Assembly: GCF_019703515.2 (NCBI RefSeq)
Contig: NC_059349.1
Span: 26,284,744 to 26,348,743 of the forward strand
Origin: Myxocyprinus asiaticus
Lineage: Eukaryota > Chordata > Actinopteri > Cypriniformes > Catostomidae
Length of the DNA: 64,000 nucleotides
Reading direction: 5' to 3'
In this document: in pieces, positions 40,056 to 62,629 of the stretch
Layout: each line of letters starts with the position of its first letter
How positions within the stretch are numbered: the first letter of the stretch is position 1
Made by a program: the position numbers and the translations under genes
Notes under the pieces: model-generated
What the model was told of the DNA's origin: nothing
The model's database searches: none
What the model saw: the letters and a program-made list of their open reading frames with translations, nothing else

Positions 40056-43000
40056 TTAGTAAGTTCTGTCCTTTGTAGTAAAATGTTGGTCAAAATTGTG
40101 GATCCTCATCTTAATGTGGCTTAGTTTTGCTTTCAAATATTCACAGCGTTCCTTCTTCTCCAGAAAGCAGGGATCCTTGAGGAAGACAATAAAGGACAGT
40201 AAATCACTTCTGTTCATTACTTGTGTCTCACATAGATTTTATAACAAAATTAATTTAAGAGGTAACTTACATTCTTTTTTTGCTCATATGTTTTCAGCAA
40301 GCCATTGATTCTCTTACGTTCCTAATGAAGGATAAACATTCACAAAATAGTTTTGATAAAATTTAGGGAAAAGCTGCACTTGCAAGTTAAAAGTTCATTT
40401 AAAAGTTGTTTGAATGGTCTAATGAAATAGGTAATAGGGAGGTCATCAGAATGAATGTCATGTCTCACCTCAAGGTTGCTCCTGTTTTTGAGGAGTTGGG
40501 TCATCATGTTGTCTAATGACTGAAACTTCATTAGGGTGGCTGTAATCTCTCTGTGCAGTTCTTTGTACTCCTGATATTGGTCATTGAAAACTGCCTTGTA
40601 TTGCTCTCTGTCCTCCACTGTATGAATTTCAGGATACTTTCTGTAAAATCCATAACAATAATAAAATATACAATTTCACAGTTTAATATTGTTTTTCTTT
40701 TTCTTTCACCTACTGTATATATTCGATTTATATTCTACTTATAACCTTTATTTTCCAGCCACATCTGAAGCTTTACATTGAATTCCATTTGAATACAAAC
40801 AACTATTGTAAAAAGTTACATTTGTTTAATATTTTGTTCAGCTTTTTTAAACCATAAAAACATTATGATAAATACTGACATGATATAATCAGCGATGATT
40901 CTGGGTTTAGGGATGTGTCCTATTGGAATAGCTCCAGTTAAAATTTCTTGTGTTTCAGCCATTTCTGAGACATGGACAAGCTTGCCCTCCTTCACAGAGC
41001 TTTCATCCATTTCATCTTTAAATGAAATTTTCTTGGATCTAGTGGAAGAACTTCCCGTATTGGATGTGAATTCCAGGGTCTGGTGCTGCAACTGAAACAA
41101 AACATTTATTTCTGTGTATAAGTCATCATGGTACAGTAGTAGCTACAATTTGATAACAATGAAACAGTGGTTCAGTTGAAAAGGGAAATCGGGTATTTAA
41201 CATGAAATAACAATGAACAATGATTGCACAGCATTTATTAATTTTGGCCGATTTTAATTTGTACATATACTACAATTGTAACACATTGTAACATTAAAAG
41301 TTAATGCATTATAAACAAACATTAACTACAGTATAGTATACTTATAAATAAACATTAACCAACACTGAAAAAAATGATATGTTAGATTTACTTATATATA
41401 TATATATATATATATATATAGCATTTTTGCATTACGCATTTTAAGTAAATTCAACTTATGGTTATTTTATGTCAGCTTAACTAGAAAACCTTTGTTAGAT
41501 ATACACAAATGAATCAGTTCATTAAACTTAAAAAGGTATTTCACACGAATAAGATTTAACAGCTAATAGCACATTGTTTCAAATAAATTTTAATATTATT
41601 GTTTCTACCTAATTTAATTGGCTCAAAAGAAAATCATTTTAAAAAGGTAAAAAAAAAGTGCAGATAAAGCTGCACTTCAGCTGCACATTCACATGCGTAA
41701 AGAATAATTTCATACATTGAACTGGATCCAACTTTACCAAAGGGAACACTACACAAAACCACTAATTATAGTAAAACAACATCAGTAATACTAAAAAGAG
41801 CTAAAATCTCTTACAGACTTTTAAGCCAAAGAAATTTAATGAATTTATTCTTTCACTTTATGTATCACACAATGTTCACCTTATATATTTGTGGCCAAAA
41901 ATAATGGCACCCTTGGTAAATATGAGCAAAGAAGGTTGGGGGGGGGTCTCATAATTAAATACATATTTTTCTCCAAAACATGTCTGCCGCAATTATTGGC
42001 ACCCCTAGAAATTCTTATGATTCAAATATATCTGAAGTATATTAAATTCATATTTTCAGGGGTATCACAGAAGCCAAATTCCCTTAGTCATCCATCATAA
42101 TGGGTAAGACCAAAGAATAAAGTTCTGATGTGAGGCAAAAGGTTGCTGAGCTTCACAAAAGGGGAAGTGACTAAAAGAAAATTGCTAAAGCATTGAAAAT
42201 ACTCATTTCCACCATCAGGGCAATAATTAAGAAGTTCAAATCAACTAGAAATGTTAAGTAACGGCCTGGAAGAGGACATGTGTCTATATTGTCTCTACGC
42301 ACAATTAGGAGGATGGTTTGAGTGGCCAAAAATTCTCCAAGGATTATAGCTGGAGAACTGCAGAAATTATTTGGGGTCAGAAAGTCTCCAAAACTACACG
42401 TCACCTACATCACAACAAGTTGTTTGGAGGGAGGGTTTCAAGAAAAAGCCTCTGCTCTCATCCAAAAACAAACTCAAGCATCTTCAGTTTGTTAGACACT
42501 ACTGGAACTTCAAATGGGACCAGGTTCTATGGTCAGATGAAACAAAAATAGAGCTTTTTGGCAGCAAACACCAGAGATGGGATATGGAAAAGTACCTCAT
42601 GCACACAGTTAAATATGGTGGTGGTTCTTTAACATTGTGGTGCTGTTTTTATGCCAGAGGTCCTGGACATCTTGTTCGGATACATGGCATCATGGACTCT
42701 ATCAAATACCAACAGATAAAAAAAATCACAACCTGACTGCCTCTGCTAGAAAGCTTAAAATGGGCTGTGGTTGGATATTCCAGCAGCACAATGATCCAAA
42801 ACAAACATCAAAATCAACACAAAAATGGTTCACTGACCACAACATCAAGATTCTGCTATGGCCATCCCAGTCCCTTGACCTGAACCCCATAGAAAACCTG
42901 TGAGGTGAACTGAAGAGGAGAGTCCATCAGCGTGGACCTCTGAATTTGAAGGATCTGGAGAGATTCTGTATGGAGGAATGGTCTCAGATCCCTTGCCATG

Positions 43001-45068
43001 ATTTCTCCAACCTCATTAGGCATTATAAGAGAAGACTCAGAGCTGTTATCTTGGCAAAGGGAGGCTGCACAAAGTACTGAATACAAGGGTGCCAATAATT
43101 GTGCCACACATATATTTGAGGGAAAAAATAGTTAGTTGATAAAACTTGTGTTGTGTTTGCAATTGTTTGACATCCGTTCGAGGATAGTTTTTTGTGAATA
43201 TTTTGAATGAAAGTTCAAAAGGTGAAACAATAAAAGACATTTTTCACAGCCTTCTCTGCTCATATTTAACAAGGGTGCCAATATTTTGTCACAACTGTAA
43301 TTCATATTTTGTATTGTACACATTAATGCAAATTAAGCAAACAATATTATATGTACATTTCTGATTAAAAGGTATTTATTTCCTTACTTTAAGGTTGTTG
43401 AGCCAATTAACATGATACTTTATGCATTAAAGGTACTTTCAGTTATTTTTTCTTCATTAAAAAAGTTTAACTCCTAAAGTAATGAATTGTAATTTTGCAA
43501 TATATGTATAAAATCATGACCACTTATATTAAAATGAAGACTCCAGTCACATCAGTAACCTTATAAAAGCTGTTTTATTCTAAATGGAGAGGATCCGTAC
43601 ATGGGGGCTGCCATGTTAGAATCACATGACCAGCCGAATACTACTCACTTAATCTCAGTAACCGTCCTGTTAATTTTATTCATGGGTTAAAGTAATCATG
43701 GCTGAATGTGAATACAAAATTTCTACAGTGGCATCTGAAACTGAAAACTATTGACTATAAACTTAACGAAACCACTAGTTGTCAGTGTAAGTCCAACATG
43801 ACACAAACACAAAAGTTACTGAGTGCACATTTAACTAGTGTTAACATACATGTACAATTTTGCTTCTGCGTTAAATGTAAAGCAAATATCCTGTAATCTG
43901 TAAAATTCTTTATAAATTATAAAACACATGCACATTCTAATTCATTTAATAATTTAAAAACTATTAATAGGACACTTACCTGGCCATTTAACTGGCTTGT
44001 CATGGCCTCCCTCTCTAAGCGAGCAGCTTCATGCCTCCACATTCTAAGACACACCAGGAAGCTTACCAAGTACATAATCATGTTGATGAATATAAACGCT
44101 GTCCCAGCTATTTGACCCCCCTCCACGCGACAGAGATTAGACAGGATGGGGTTGATGCCGATAGTCATGAAGCAAAGCCCACCACGATGCAGATCATTCA
44201 CATAGACAATACCAGCTGACATGTACAGCAGAGAAATGACTAGATTCATTACGGCCTCTGTAAGTGGCCACCATTTGGAATCCAGCAAGATAGTTCGGTA
44301 ATACATTGTTAGCCCTAAAACCAAAAGGACAATGGTCAGTATCCACGCAAGTCCAACAATTACTAACACAAAGGCTGTCATGGGTCCATTATAACGGTAT
44401 CCTTGCATATCACCAAGTCCATAATTTGGCCTGTAAAAATTAGACCATTCACTGTCTCTCTGAACATAGGCGCATACACAGGCAAAAACCATTCCCCCAA
44501 AAAGAAGTTCAAGGCCAGCAAGCAGTCTTAAGAGACCAGGCCACGACTTCAGATAGGAATACTTTAACTTGTACACCTCCACTTTCTCAGCATAGTACTC
44601 TGCTGGGTGGATACTGGTCAGTTCTGATTCAGCAAGAGTGTCATACATGTACCCCATTGAAGGAGGGAAGTTTGGCTTAAGATCACCAGAATTTGTCTCC
44701 TTATTTTCCCAATGTTTTCTGTCCTGCAATGGGGTGACAGGAGGACTACACCTTGTCCCATTGGGCAGAATTTGTATTCCGCCTGAAGATGGAGAATCTG
44801 ATTCAGAATCAGTCTTTCTCCAGTTCTTAAACAGACCAGTCCAAGATTTCAGCAAGACACTTTTTTTCATCTTCTCAGTTTCCTTTTTGCCATCCTGCTT
44901 GGTTGATGAACCACTCGGTATATTAGGGGAGTAGCTTAAGTCTTCAGAGTTGTCATCGGCTTGAATTTCTAAAGGATCTTCCTCGGCATGTGCTCTGCTG
45001 AGATCTTCACTTTGTGAGAATGAGATATCATCCAAACTTAATTGCTCCGGTCTGCTCAGGTCCCTCAT
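40056..45068 (-). CDS. marveld2: MARVEL domain-containing protein 2 (tricellulin)
   Basis: Coding exons 45068-43980, 41091-40880, 40640-40469, 40321-40271 and 40175-40056 join in phase to 547 aa, close to mammalian tricellulin. Exon 1 (363 aa) has a long acidic/Ser-rich cytosolic N-tail, then [18 protein letters not shown] and four membrane segments at about 180-202, 231-254, 269-291 and 318-341. The later exons encode a linker ([18 protein letters not shown]) and the occludin ELL domain ([47 protein letters not shown]), ending KDRTY. Family knowledge: tricellulin seals tricellular tight junctions, and loss of its ELL region causes deafness in mammals. It sits about 2.5 kb upstream of ocln coding sequence on the same strand. 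A Tc1 element fills much of the first coding intron. Upstream of the ATG, 'cttcaccag' may be the acceptor of a 5' UTR exon. Confidence 0.95.
41888..43303 (+). mobile_element. Tc1 transposon in marveld2 intron
   Basis: The left end is near 'gccaaaaataatggcaccct' and the right end near 'agggtgccaatattttgtca'. The plus-strand transposase runs from MGKTKE at about 42100 to a stop near 43078. It retains WSDETK (about 42532), [13 protein letters not shown] (about 42777) and LDLNPIENL (about 42880), so the DDE triad is legible. In-frame stops and frameshifts (about 42118, 42260, 42320, 42500 and others) inactivate it. Confidence 0.85.
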
Positions 45069-45284
45069 TTTGCTTTATCTGGTGAAGATATCAAGGTAGA
45101 GCAGCTGTTTACAGTCATCTTAGGGAAGGATATCCCCCAATCTAATACATAAAAAAATACAAAGATCTTTTTATTTTAATCTCACATCATGTTGGTGAAT
45201 TTTAAGGTGAGTATGTCATGTTTTTAATATTAAAGCTGAAGTGTACAACTTTTTTGTTGTTAAAATACTTATTCGTATCCCAGC

Positions 45285-45480
45285 TTAAAGGAATAGTTCA
45301 CCCAAAAATAATAATTCTATCATCATTTACTCAACATTATGTTGTCTCAGACTCGCATGGCTCTCTTTTTTCTGCAGAACACAAACAAAGATTTTTTGAT
45401 GGAAATAAGATGTAATAATATACAGAGATCACGCCTAGGAGATCGCAAATGGCAGGATTTATAGTGAAAAAGGAGATAGA
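45285..45480. mobile_element. Partial palindromic MITE
   Basis: It starts 'aaaggaatagttcacccaaa', continues with 'atcatcatttactcaacatt' and has lost its right end. It is diverged from the long copies. Confidence 0.6.
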
Positions 45481-48400
45481 TTTGGTCTGTTATTTTTAGA
45501 AACATTGATGGATAATTCCAAATGTTGTCTGTCATTTTGACAGATAAAAACAAAAATACTGTATCTTTTGACCAGTTGTGTTTGGATTTCGAGGAGAGGG
45601 TCTCTGATTTCATGACTGCATGCAAGGGCATAGATTTGGCTTGAACATTGTTACAAGTATAAGAACAATAGAAAGCGCAAAAAAGTGGCGTATCATTTCT
45701 GCCAATTATATTTACATTTGATCTAAGTGCAAACATGACGTTTGGAGTAGAATTCTCAGTTATTTTAGTGGGGTACCTTCAGATGTGTGTGCTTCTCATC
45801 TGTGTGACTTTATGTTGATATCAGGCACACTGAAAAGGTTCCGTGAACTTGTGCATTTATGTATGCACTTTTTCACATTTTCTGGAAAATATTTGGTATT
45901 TGGAAAGATGTCTTAATGACAATGTTTATTTTTGCAGTTCCGTTCGGTGGTGCAGAAATGACACAACTCAGCTTTACATACTTTCTCTTACCCTAGCTTA
46001 ATATGCAGTGGCAACTATAAGTAAGCCATTTGTAGGTTGATTCCCCACAAACGCCTAAACACTGTGGCCCAATAAAAACATTGCTCTGTTTGAGCATCCC
46101 AACCAGCCTGAAACAGCACCATTGACTCAACCAATAGCATGAGTTTGGGGTGGGAATATCTGCTCAGGAAACCTGAAAACAGTGATAGTAGTGTCATAGA
46201 AATTACACATTTACCTTTAAAAGTAATCGTTTTCAAAGTATTCACCATTCATATGATTTCTGAATAATATAACATGTATCCGAATTTAAAGTTAAAGTTG
46301 ATATGGTCAAAAGTCATTTTTGTTTTAGCTTTCAAAGTGCATCAAGTAATGGCATAAACTCTCATGATGTATGTATATACAACAGGTTCGGATTATCACG
46401 TGAAAAAAAGTTTAACTTTTATCTCCTAAGCATTTGTCCAGTAAAACATAAGAAACATCACCCCAGAATAAAAGAGTGGTAAAATGACACTTAAAAATCC
46501 TCACCTTGTAGAGCAGTTTGTTGTTATTAAGGATGGCTGTGTCAAAATGGCTTCAGAAAGTAAAGGCATGCAGATAAGAGGACTGACTCAGAGGCGTTAT
46601 GGCAGGAAACTGGAGCAGAGATTAAACATTAAACCTGCAGAACCCAGAGTCAGCTGCCTCTGGTGACGGGAACAGGCTGGCATAAACCACTACCTGCAGA
46701 GTGCAGCTTATGATGTTTATACACAGACACTGGGCTTGTTAACATGACTCTCCTCATTTCTGAAACCCTCAAAGGTCATTATGCAAGAGTGCTGGGTTTT
46801 TAGTTGAAATTTAGATATAACTCCTTTGGAATCCGCCAACAGAAAGTAATTTAAACTTTGTCGTGTGACACAGTTTTAACTGTCTTGTTATTTATGGCCT
46901 AATCACTAGAGGGCAGTAGAGGAGCAGTGATGCATTACACTAATTCCACAATAAATATTGTCAACAGAGCCATATGATTGCATTTTGTTGCTCATGTATA
47001 AAATAAGTTTAGTTTCGTCCCTCATGGATATGCAGTTTTAGCTCGGTCTCTATGCCAGTCAACAATACTCGATACAATAGTCGAACAAACCAAAACTAAA
47101 TACAGGAAATACTATTGCATGGTTAGTTAAATCCAATCAATTTCCTGTGAATGTTTCTATGCATTTCTTACTACACAGATGGGGGTCACTACTACACTGA
47201 ATGGGGCCAATCTGTAAACGTTAAAATACTCACTATTTCAAAAGGATAGCCACAAGACATAAACAATATGCGTGTTAACATGATTTTAGTGTGATATTAT
47301 CACTCACTAACCTTTTCTGTGTAAAGTTATATCCAATTTTGCAACTTCGTTGCTATGAAGATATGAACCCCTAAAGCCCTAAAATGACTGTAAAAATGAG
47401 TTTGTTTCAACTTTACAGCTCAACTAATACATGAGCTTAAACAGAAGAATTAATGAAAGTGCTTTTATACAGTTATAAGCTTCAGATTTCTGCCTTTAAA
47501 CCCTCCAAAACCTGGGCCCATTCAATTTCATTGTAAGTGCCTCACTGTAACCTTGATTTTTTTAATTTATTTTTTATTTTAAAGATAAGGAGGGACGAGT
47601 CGAAATTCATTTTGTGGTAATCAGCATTATGCCACAAATGCTGTTGATTGGGCTTAACTTGTATTGATCCCAAAATATTTCTTTAAATTGGATCTTGTTG
47701 CACAAATCTGTGATAAACTGGAGTTGTCGTCACGTGCCTGTGTTCGTTCAACGATATGTGTCTAAATTCACCTTGGAAGATGGCCTAAGGGTGTTTTTGT
47801 CCCAAGATAGCTGCCCATGGTTTATCTTCATTCCTCTTCAATTAAATGTTTATGAGGTCCGCTCCACTGTGTCTCATAATGGGTATGCATGCTGTCATTA
47901 CCAACTTGACGTGGCCCATTTTCTTTACTCCTTTGGGATTGCCTCAAAGATATCCCTCTTTATTGAGCACTGCAACATTCTCACACTTCAGGATCTATGT
48001 CTGCCTCCTTCAATAGCACTTCAACACTTCATAATAAGAATACACTGATGATTTTGCACAAGGAATGGTGAGTTACATATTGACTTAATTGCTTGGACAA
48101 GACTTACACATATTGTCTCAGTTATTTCAAAACTACTGTACCAGAAGTTGTTTATATTAATATTCTCAGAAGAAGGCTCCTATACTCACTGCAGTGCTTG
48201 CAGTTGTAGCAGTGAAATAGTTATGTGGAATCACTAACATGCCACAGGTCATCCCAGTTCATCCATCATCAAAGTGCTATATTCTCAAGAATTTGATATT
48301 TATTTTCTGAAACATGGGCAGATTTTGTCCACACTGTAGCTTATTGGGCTATCTCTATGTAAACAAAATAAGAAGATCTCAGCATTTGAGACCATGATAA

Positions 48401-49527
48401 CCCATGCCTTTATGTACAGTCAACCTAGGAGGATACAAAATGCAAATTCATCTCTCTGTTTAATTACAAGAAAGGCAATAAAAAAAAAAGAGAGAGAAAT
48501 AAAATAAAATCCTGTAGTCCAGTAAAATACTTTCTAGTGATTTGGTGTCCCATTTACTGATGTATGCAGTTTGACGTCAGATGGCACACGTTTAACTGGC
48601 AAATTACAACATTAGACTGTGTTGACAGTGAAAGAGTGAGAAAAAGATCAACCGGGGTCGTGGTCATATTACTTGCAACCAAACTATGCAATAATACATT
48701 AAATTATGTTTGACAAAAGTCATACTTTTGTTTTAAAAAAAGATCTAAATTGCACTTTTTAGGATTTTGGTCATCGACAACAGCTTAAAAAAGGTCTGTT
48801 CCTCTATTTTGGTCTACCATAGGTATTTAATGTTTTGACCAGATTCTTCGGTTTCTGTTTGATCCAAATGTGCAGGAAGTGTCAGCTATATTTCAATGAT
48901 GTAGGTTGTGAGAATTCTACATCCAATTTTTTCCTCTCCATTTTTGTTATACAATAGACATTAAAGTAGTTATTATTGTTCAGCAGGGTTGCTAATTGTA
49001 GGCATTTTTGTACAGATGAACAGAAGACTAGAAATAAATAAGACCTAAACACACAGTATTAACAATACTGAAACAGGTTGGAATAGGAGTCTTTTTGATT
49101 GTGGAGAAACCTTTGAATAATAAATCATGGAAATAATTTATAAAACGATTAACCAGCAAATCAGCCAAAAAAATATATAAAATTTGTTGTGTGTTTGTGT
49201 GTGTACGTGAGTCTTTAAGTGAGTGTGTAATTGTCACTAACTTACAATTTACTTGAGATGTTATGAAGTATAAAACATATCCATTTAAATAAAGCTTACG
49301 CTTTGGTTAGGAATCCAGTACTCTGTAAATAAAAGGCTAAAAAAATATATATTACAAATCATCCATACATATTAAATCACTGCACAAGGGTGTGCTTACG
49401 AGATCCATGACCCTTTTTTGCCTGGTCTTATTTAAAAAATAAAATGTTGCCAGATTTGAATTGCTAAAATTATGTCTCAGATGTCCTGTTGATGCTCATT
49501 GACCCCACCCATGGGTTTGACTTTACT

Positions 49528-49670
49528 TTGCTTAAATTAGTTCACATATACCATATAGTGTGCTGTTCAAAATTGTTCATAATGTTGACAAATTATACAT
49601 CTTTATAATATGTCAGCATTATTAACACTTTTTGACTAGACTATATAGTATATGTGAACTAATTTAAGCA
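49528..49670. repeat. Inverted repeat, about 30-bp arms
   Basis: 'cttaaattagttcacatata' near 49531-49550 is the complement of 'tatatgtgaactaatttaag' near 49649-49668, with about 100 nt between. It could be a small MITE or a cruciform. No terminator role is expected. Confidence 0.7.
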
Positions 49671-50505
49671 ACATCAGTTCTGGGGGGGGGGGCATGCACA
49701 TCAACAGGTTTAAGAGAACAAAGCTGGAAACATGTAACTGATTCTTTGTCAAATTTGCAATGATATGATAGGTTGATGTTTGTAGTCAGTTACCATAAAT
49801 TCTAATTTGTGACAATTACATTATCGAACACATAACATTGTCAGTTGCTCTAAGGTAATGAGATTATTCAAGACCATATACCATTGAGATGTCAGTAAAA
49901 TACAAGTTAACAGGAGAGACAGATATTTGCTCTAAGCTGCCTTAACGGTATATTCTGAAAAGTGCAAATGTGAGCCACAATAATGTCTTCCATAAGCATC
50001 TCCTCCAGCTCTCTTAGACATATTCTCTCAGAGAAGGTCTCCAAGTATTTTTCAGGATTATACAACTATTCTTTTGGTTTTTATCCTACTTTTCATTGAC
50101 TCTACAATCTCTTGGTAGATTTCATTTATAGGTAGAACAAGGAATGCATTAAACATTACCACATTACTGCACCTCTATTTTTTCAACTCTAAAAATACTA
50201 TCCAACATTTTAAAAAGGAATCTCTGTGTAAAAAATAAATGAAATTAAACAAAGAACACACACATACATTTGAAAAACCATCCATAATCCATTCGTCACA
50301 ATTGCACTGAAACATGCAAAGGTTTAAATCTCAGTTCTGTCATACATTTGTGCCTACCACAGCATTTAGCACTCTGTGCTGTCATTTCAAATTAAAAAAT
50401 ACAGCCTCTCTTTAATGTGAAGATTTCTGGAAGCTCAGATTTGGTTCAATGAAAGTGTTACTTTACCAACTTGAGTACTAACTGTTCCTTAAAATGTCCT
50501 GAAGG

Positions 50506-51140
50506 GGTTAGTTCACCCAAAAATGAAAATTCTCTCATCATTTACTCACCCTCATGCCATCCCAAATGTGTATGACTTTCTTTCTTCTGCTGAGCACAAA
50601 CAAAGATTTTTAGAAGAATATTTCAGCTCTGTAGGTCCATACAATGCAAGTGAATGGTGGCCAGAACTTTGAAGCTCCAAAAATCACATAAAGGCAGAAT
50701 GAAAGTAGTAGGATCCAGTGGTTTAATCAATGATACAGTTGGTTTTGGGTGAGAACAGACCAAAATGTTACTCTTTTTTGGCTGTACATCTGGACAGCAG
50801 TATCCTTGGCAATCATGATTTCAGGCTTGATTACACTTCCTGTAGTGCCATCTAGCACTCTGCGCATGCGTCAAGCACTAGGGTTAGAGACTGCAGTGAC
50901 AAGATGTACAGGGAAAAAGGAGTTACATTTTGGTCTGTTCTCAACCAAAACCAACTGGATCGCTTCAGAAGACATATTTATTCTCCTTTTTTGAGCTTTG
51001 TATGGACTTACCGAGCTTAAATATTCTTCTAAAAACCTTTGTTTGTGTTCAGCAGAAGAAAGAAAGTCATAAACATATTAAATGGCATGATAGTGAGTAA
51101 ATGATGAGAGAATTAAATTTTTGGGAGAACTATCCCTTTA
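50506..51140. mobile_element. Long-form palindromic MITE
   Basis: Both ends are well kept ('gttagttcacccaaaaatga' and 'tttgggagaactatccctt'). The internal GT-rich core differs from the 38 and 57 kb copies and encodes an accidental 81-codon ORF. A pyrimidine (CTTT)n run follows at 51142-51183. Confidence 0.8.
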
Positions 51141-51546
51141 AACTTTCTTTCTTTCTTTCTTTTTTCTTTCTTACTTTCTTTCTGTAGTGACCGGTGGAAG
51201 TATTGAAAGGCTGAAAAATAAGAGAGGACTGCTAGAGTTAATGGTAATTGCTAAGACAAATTAGTCAAAATGTCTTAAAGAGGAATGTATCTGAAAAAGG
51301 AATGCAATGCTTGTGTTACAGTAACATTGTACAAAAACTCGCTCCAAAATTTGTAAATGAACAACCCACCGCAATCTATACATTCAGGCACTGAAAAAAA
51401 TAACATGCCAATATGTAACTAAAAAAGGTTAGTTGCACCCAATTTCCCTTAAAAGAGCAAGGGAACTGAATCCTTAAAGTTGTCATTCTGGCAATATTCT
51501 TCTCAGTAGTAAGGTCATGAGCTCCCACTCTCCAGCTGAATACTGA

Positions 51547-51801
51547 GTGATCATAGAGCACCTGTTGGCGCTCTCAGTGCTCATACTGGCATTGGGAAAA
51601 CACCACCACAGATGTCTTGCAGAACCAATTCATTTCTTCTATTTGGTTGTGTCTCTCCTCTGTGTTCTACATTGGTTGACTCTGGCAGGCATTGCTTGGG
51701 CCCACTTCCCTGTGGACCCCGTGATCTCCAGTTTTAAGGACCAGTTGGACTCACTCCAGCTTCAGTCTTGTAAATATATGAAGGCTTTACAAAAAAGCTA
51801 A
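51547..51801 (+). other. Unidentified open frame resembling a membrane-protein last exon
   Basis: The frame is open from 51547 to the stop at 51799-51801, with a GTG and no ATG at its left limit. It encodes two hydrophobic stretches (LLALSVLILALGK and FFYLVVSLLCVLHWLTLAG) followed by a polar tail, DQLDSLQLQSCKYMKAL. This looks like coding sequence more than chance does. It could be the terminal exon or relic of a small multi-pass protein. I cannot name a family or find upstream exons. Confidence 0.3.
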
Positions 51802-51970
51802 CTTGAACAGCCATACAATGGCTAAACATAAACCATATATCTACTGTTTTTGATAATTCTTCTCTACTTATTCATATGAGTCCTCAACCTCAAGTCCTCA
51901 ACAAAAGTTTGATCAGCTTACATGAATAAGTCTGAGACCTTTGGAAGCGGTAAGCAGGTCCAGGCCAGTG

Positions 51971-60623
<8,653 letters not shown>

Positions 60624-62629
60624 TTAACTATGAATACATTAAAGAGGAACCTTTGGCCCAATTGGCAAAATAATTTCATAAATTACTCAACATTAGGCCC
60701 TGAGGAGAGAAACTTGTTCTTGATTATTTTCCCCAAAAGAGGTGTGAAGACAAATAAGAAAAAAATAAAAAATAACAAAGTGAAATTTACCAAAACTAGA
60801 CAGTATTAAATCCCTTATGTATATGCTAATAATGAGTTCTGACCATATCATTTATACAAAAACATGGAAAAAACTAATGAAAAATTGAATTCAAAGCAAT
60901 TAAAACATTCATTTAAAAATGACAGCTATCGATATCCTGTAGAATTCTCATTTGCAATCAAAAGAAGCAACAGCCACAAGTGGCCAAATAAAGCCTCTTT
61001 GTTATTTTTAATATATAAAAAATGCTTGACTGTGAAATGCTTGACAGTCCAAAAATCTGTTAAAAGAATGATGCAATCTGCTGAAGAAATTTTCAATAAT
61101 CCAGATAGGATGAGAAAAATACAAATTGCCTATTACTTTCTTATATAAAAATACACTTATTATAAAGTTAAATCAGCTCATCCACATATCTGCAGGGGGT
61201 CGACCTTTTAAGCAGTCTGTCAAAGTAGAGCTAACCACAGGTCAGAGGACATCTTTCTGCATTTAATACAATAAGGGGAAGATTTCTGAAGAGGAACATC
61301 AATGTATACGAGGCCCAGGCTAATCAACAATCATAGCGGGTAGCCAGACTGAACACAGATGACCCATAATATTAATTCAGATTCAACACCTAATTGTATC
61401 TAATCAAGTGTGAAATTGTACCTCAAGCACCAAAACACATTGTTTGCATAAGAAAAACAAAGATATTAATCTGAGCAATTAAATGTTCTTAATTGTCCCC
61501 TCAAAGGCAGCATACTCAAAAACACTAGAGAGGTCATGCCACTATAAAATGTACCTGTCTATAGCAAAATTAAACTCTGCAGTCATGCTCCAGGAGCAGG
61601 AAAATTTTATTTGTGTTGTAGGAGAGCCACCATTTTCACATGCGAAAAGCATTGTTACCATGCAGGCATTTTAAAGAAGAAATCCACATCCTGCATGCTG
61701 AGATATAAGCCAGTATATTGAGAGCAGAGAGACAAACCCTCTTGTAAAACTGACCACCACATTAAATAAGGACAAAAAGATATCAGCCTTATTAATTTAA
61801 GTATACTTTATGTGCATTATTGAAAATTTGTTCTAGTGGCTAGACAGCGAGGGTGTATTCTCATAAATTATGAGATTTGCCCATGTGCTAGATCACCACT
61901 GTGAAACAACCCACAGTGCTGGCGCAAAACATTGTCATATAGGTTCAGTCATTTTAAAATGATCTTTTTGAAGCTGGTGTCAGATCTCAGAGGTACAATG
62001 AGTCCTCGTTATGCTAATCACTGAACGTACCAGGTTTTACTCTAGAAGAGCTCTGGTAAATACCCTCTTTTACACCACACTTTCATTCTAGAATTATCTC
62101 AACCAAAGCTATTTCCTAGATGCCCATTAGACTTAAGAATTGTCATAGTACAACTTTGGGAAGAGGTCTGTGTGTTTGCACACATGAACATGATGCAGTA
62201 AAGGTTTGAGCATGACTATGCACACTGTCGTCATCATTAGCTTACCTTTGCATTAACATTAACATTTCCCTCAATGCTGAAGATATCAGAACCCAAGAAT
62301 GCTACATACATGGCCTTCTAAAGCTCTCAATATACTGTATGAAATACTGGCATAAAATGGAGAAGAGCTGGCACCACCTTCAACTTAGATCAAGAAATCT
62401 GTCTGAAGAAAGTGTTCCCGAAATACCCCATTCAAACCTCAATTTTCCCCATACAACCAATTCAGATGGTTGTTTAGTGCCAATATTCAGCAACTATGTT
62501 TCAAAAACCCCAGCAACGAGAAGACAGTCCCATACCTGTTATTAGTCAAACCCTGACAGCATGGTTAGAGGATGCAGTGATGGAGCAAATACAGATAAAT
62601 TGTTCACCTATGGTAACTAAGTGTCACAC

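Larger units (their letters stand above)
45120..50500. other. Intergenic stretch upstream of marveld2
   Basis: It contains a MITE at 45285, AT-rich sequence and an inverted repeat at 49528-49670. A 117-codon ORF at 47695-48048 (plus) has coding-like composition but no family that I recognise. No other gene is seen. Confidence 0.5.

Noticed and set aside
47695..48048. A 117-codon plus-strand ORF with coding-like composition
   Set aside because: I recognise no family and see no splice sites or neighbouring exons. It is kept only as a note in the intergenic entry.
50749..50994. An 81-codon plus-strand ORF
   Set aside because: It falls in the core of a MITE copy.
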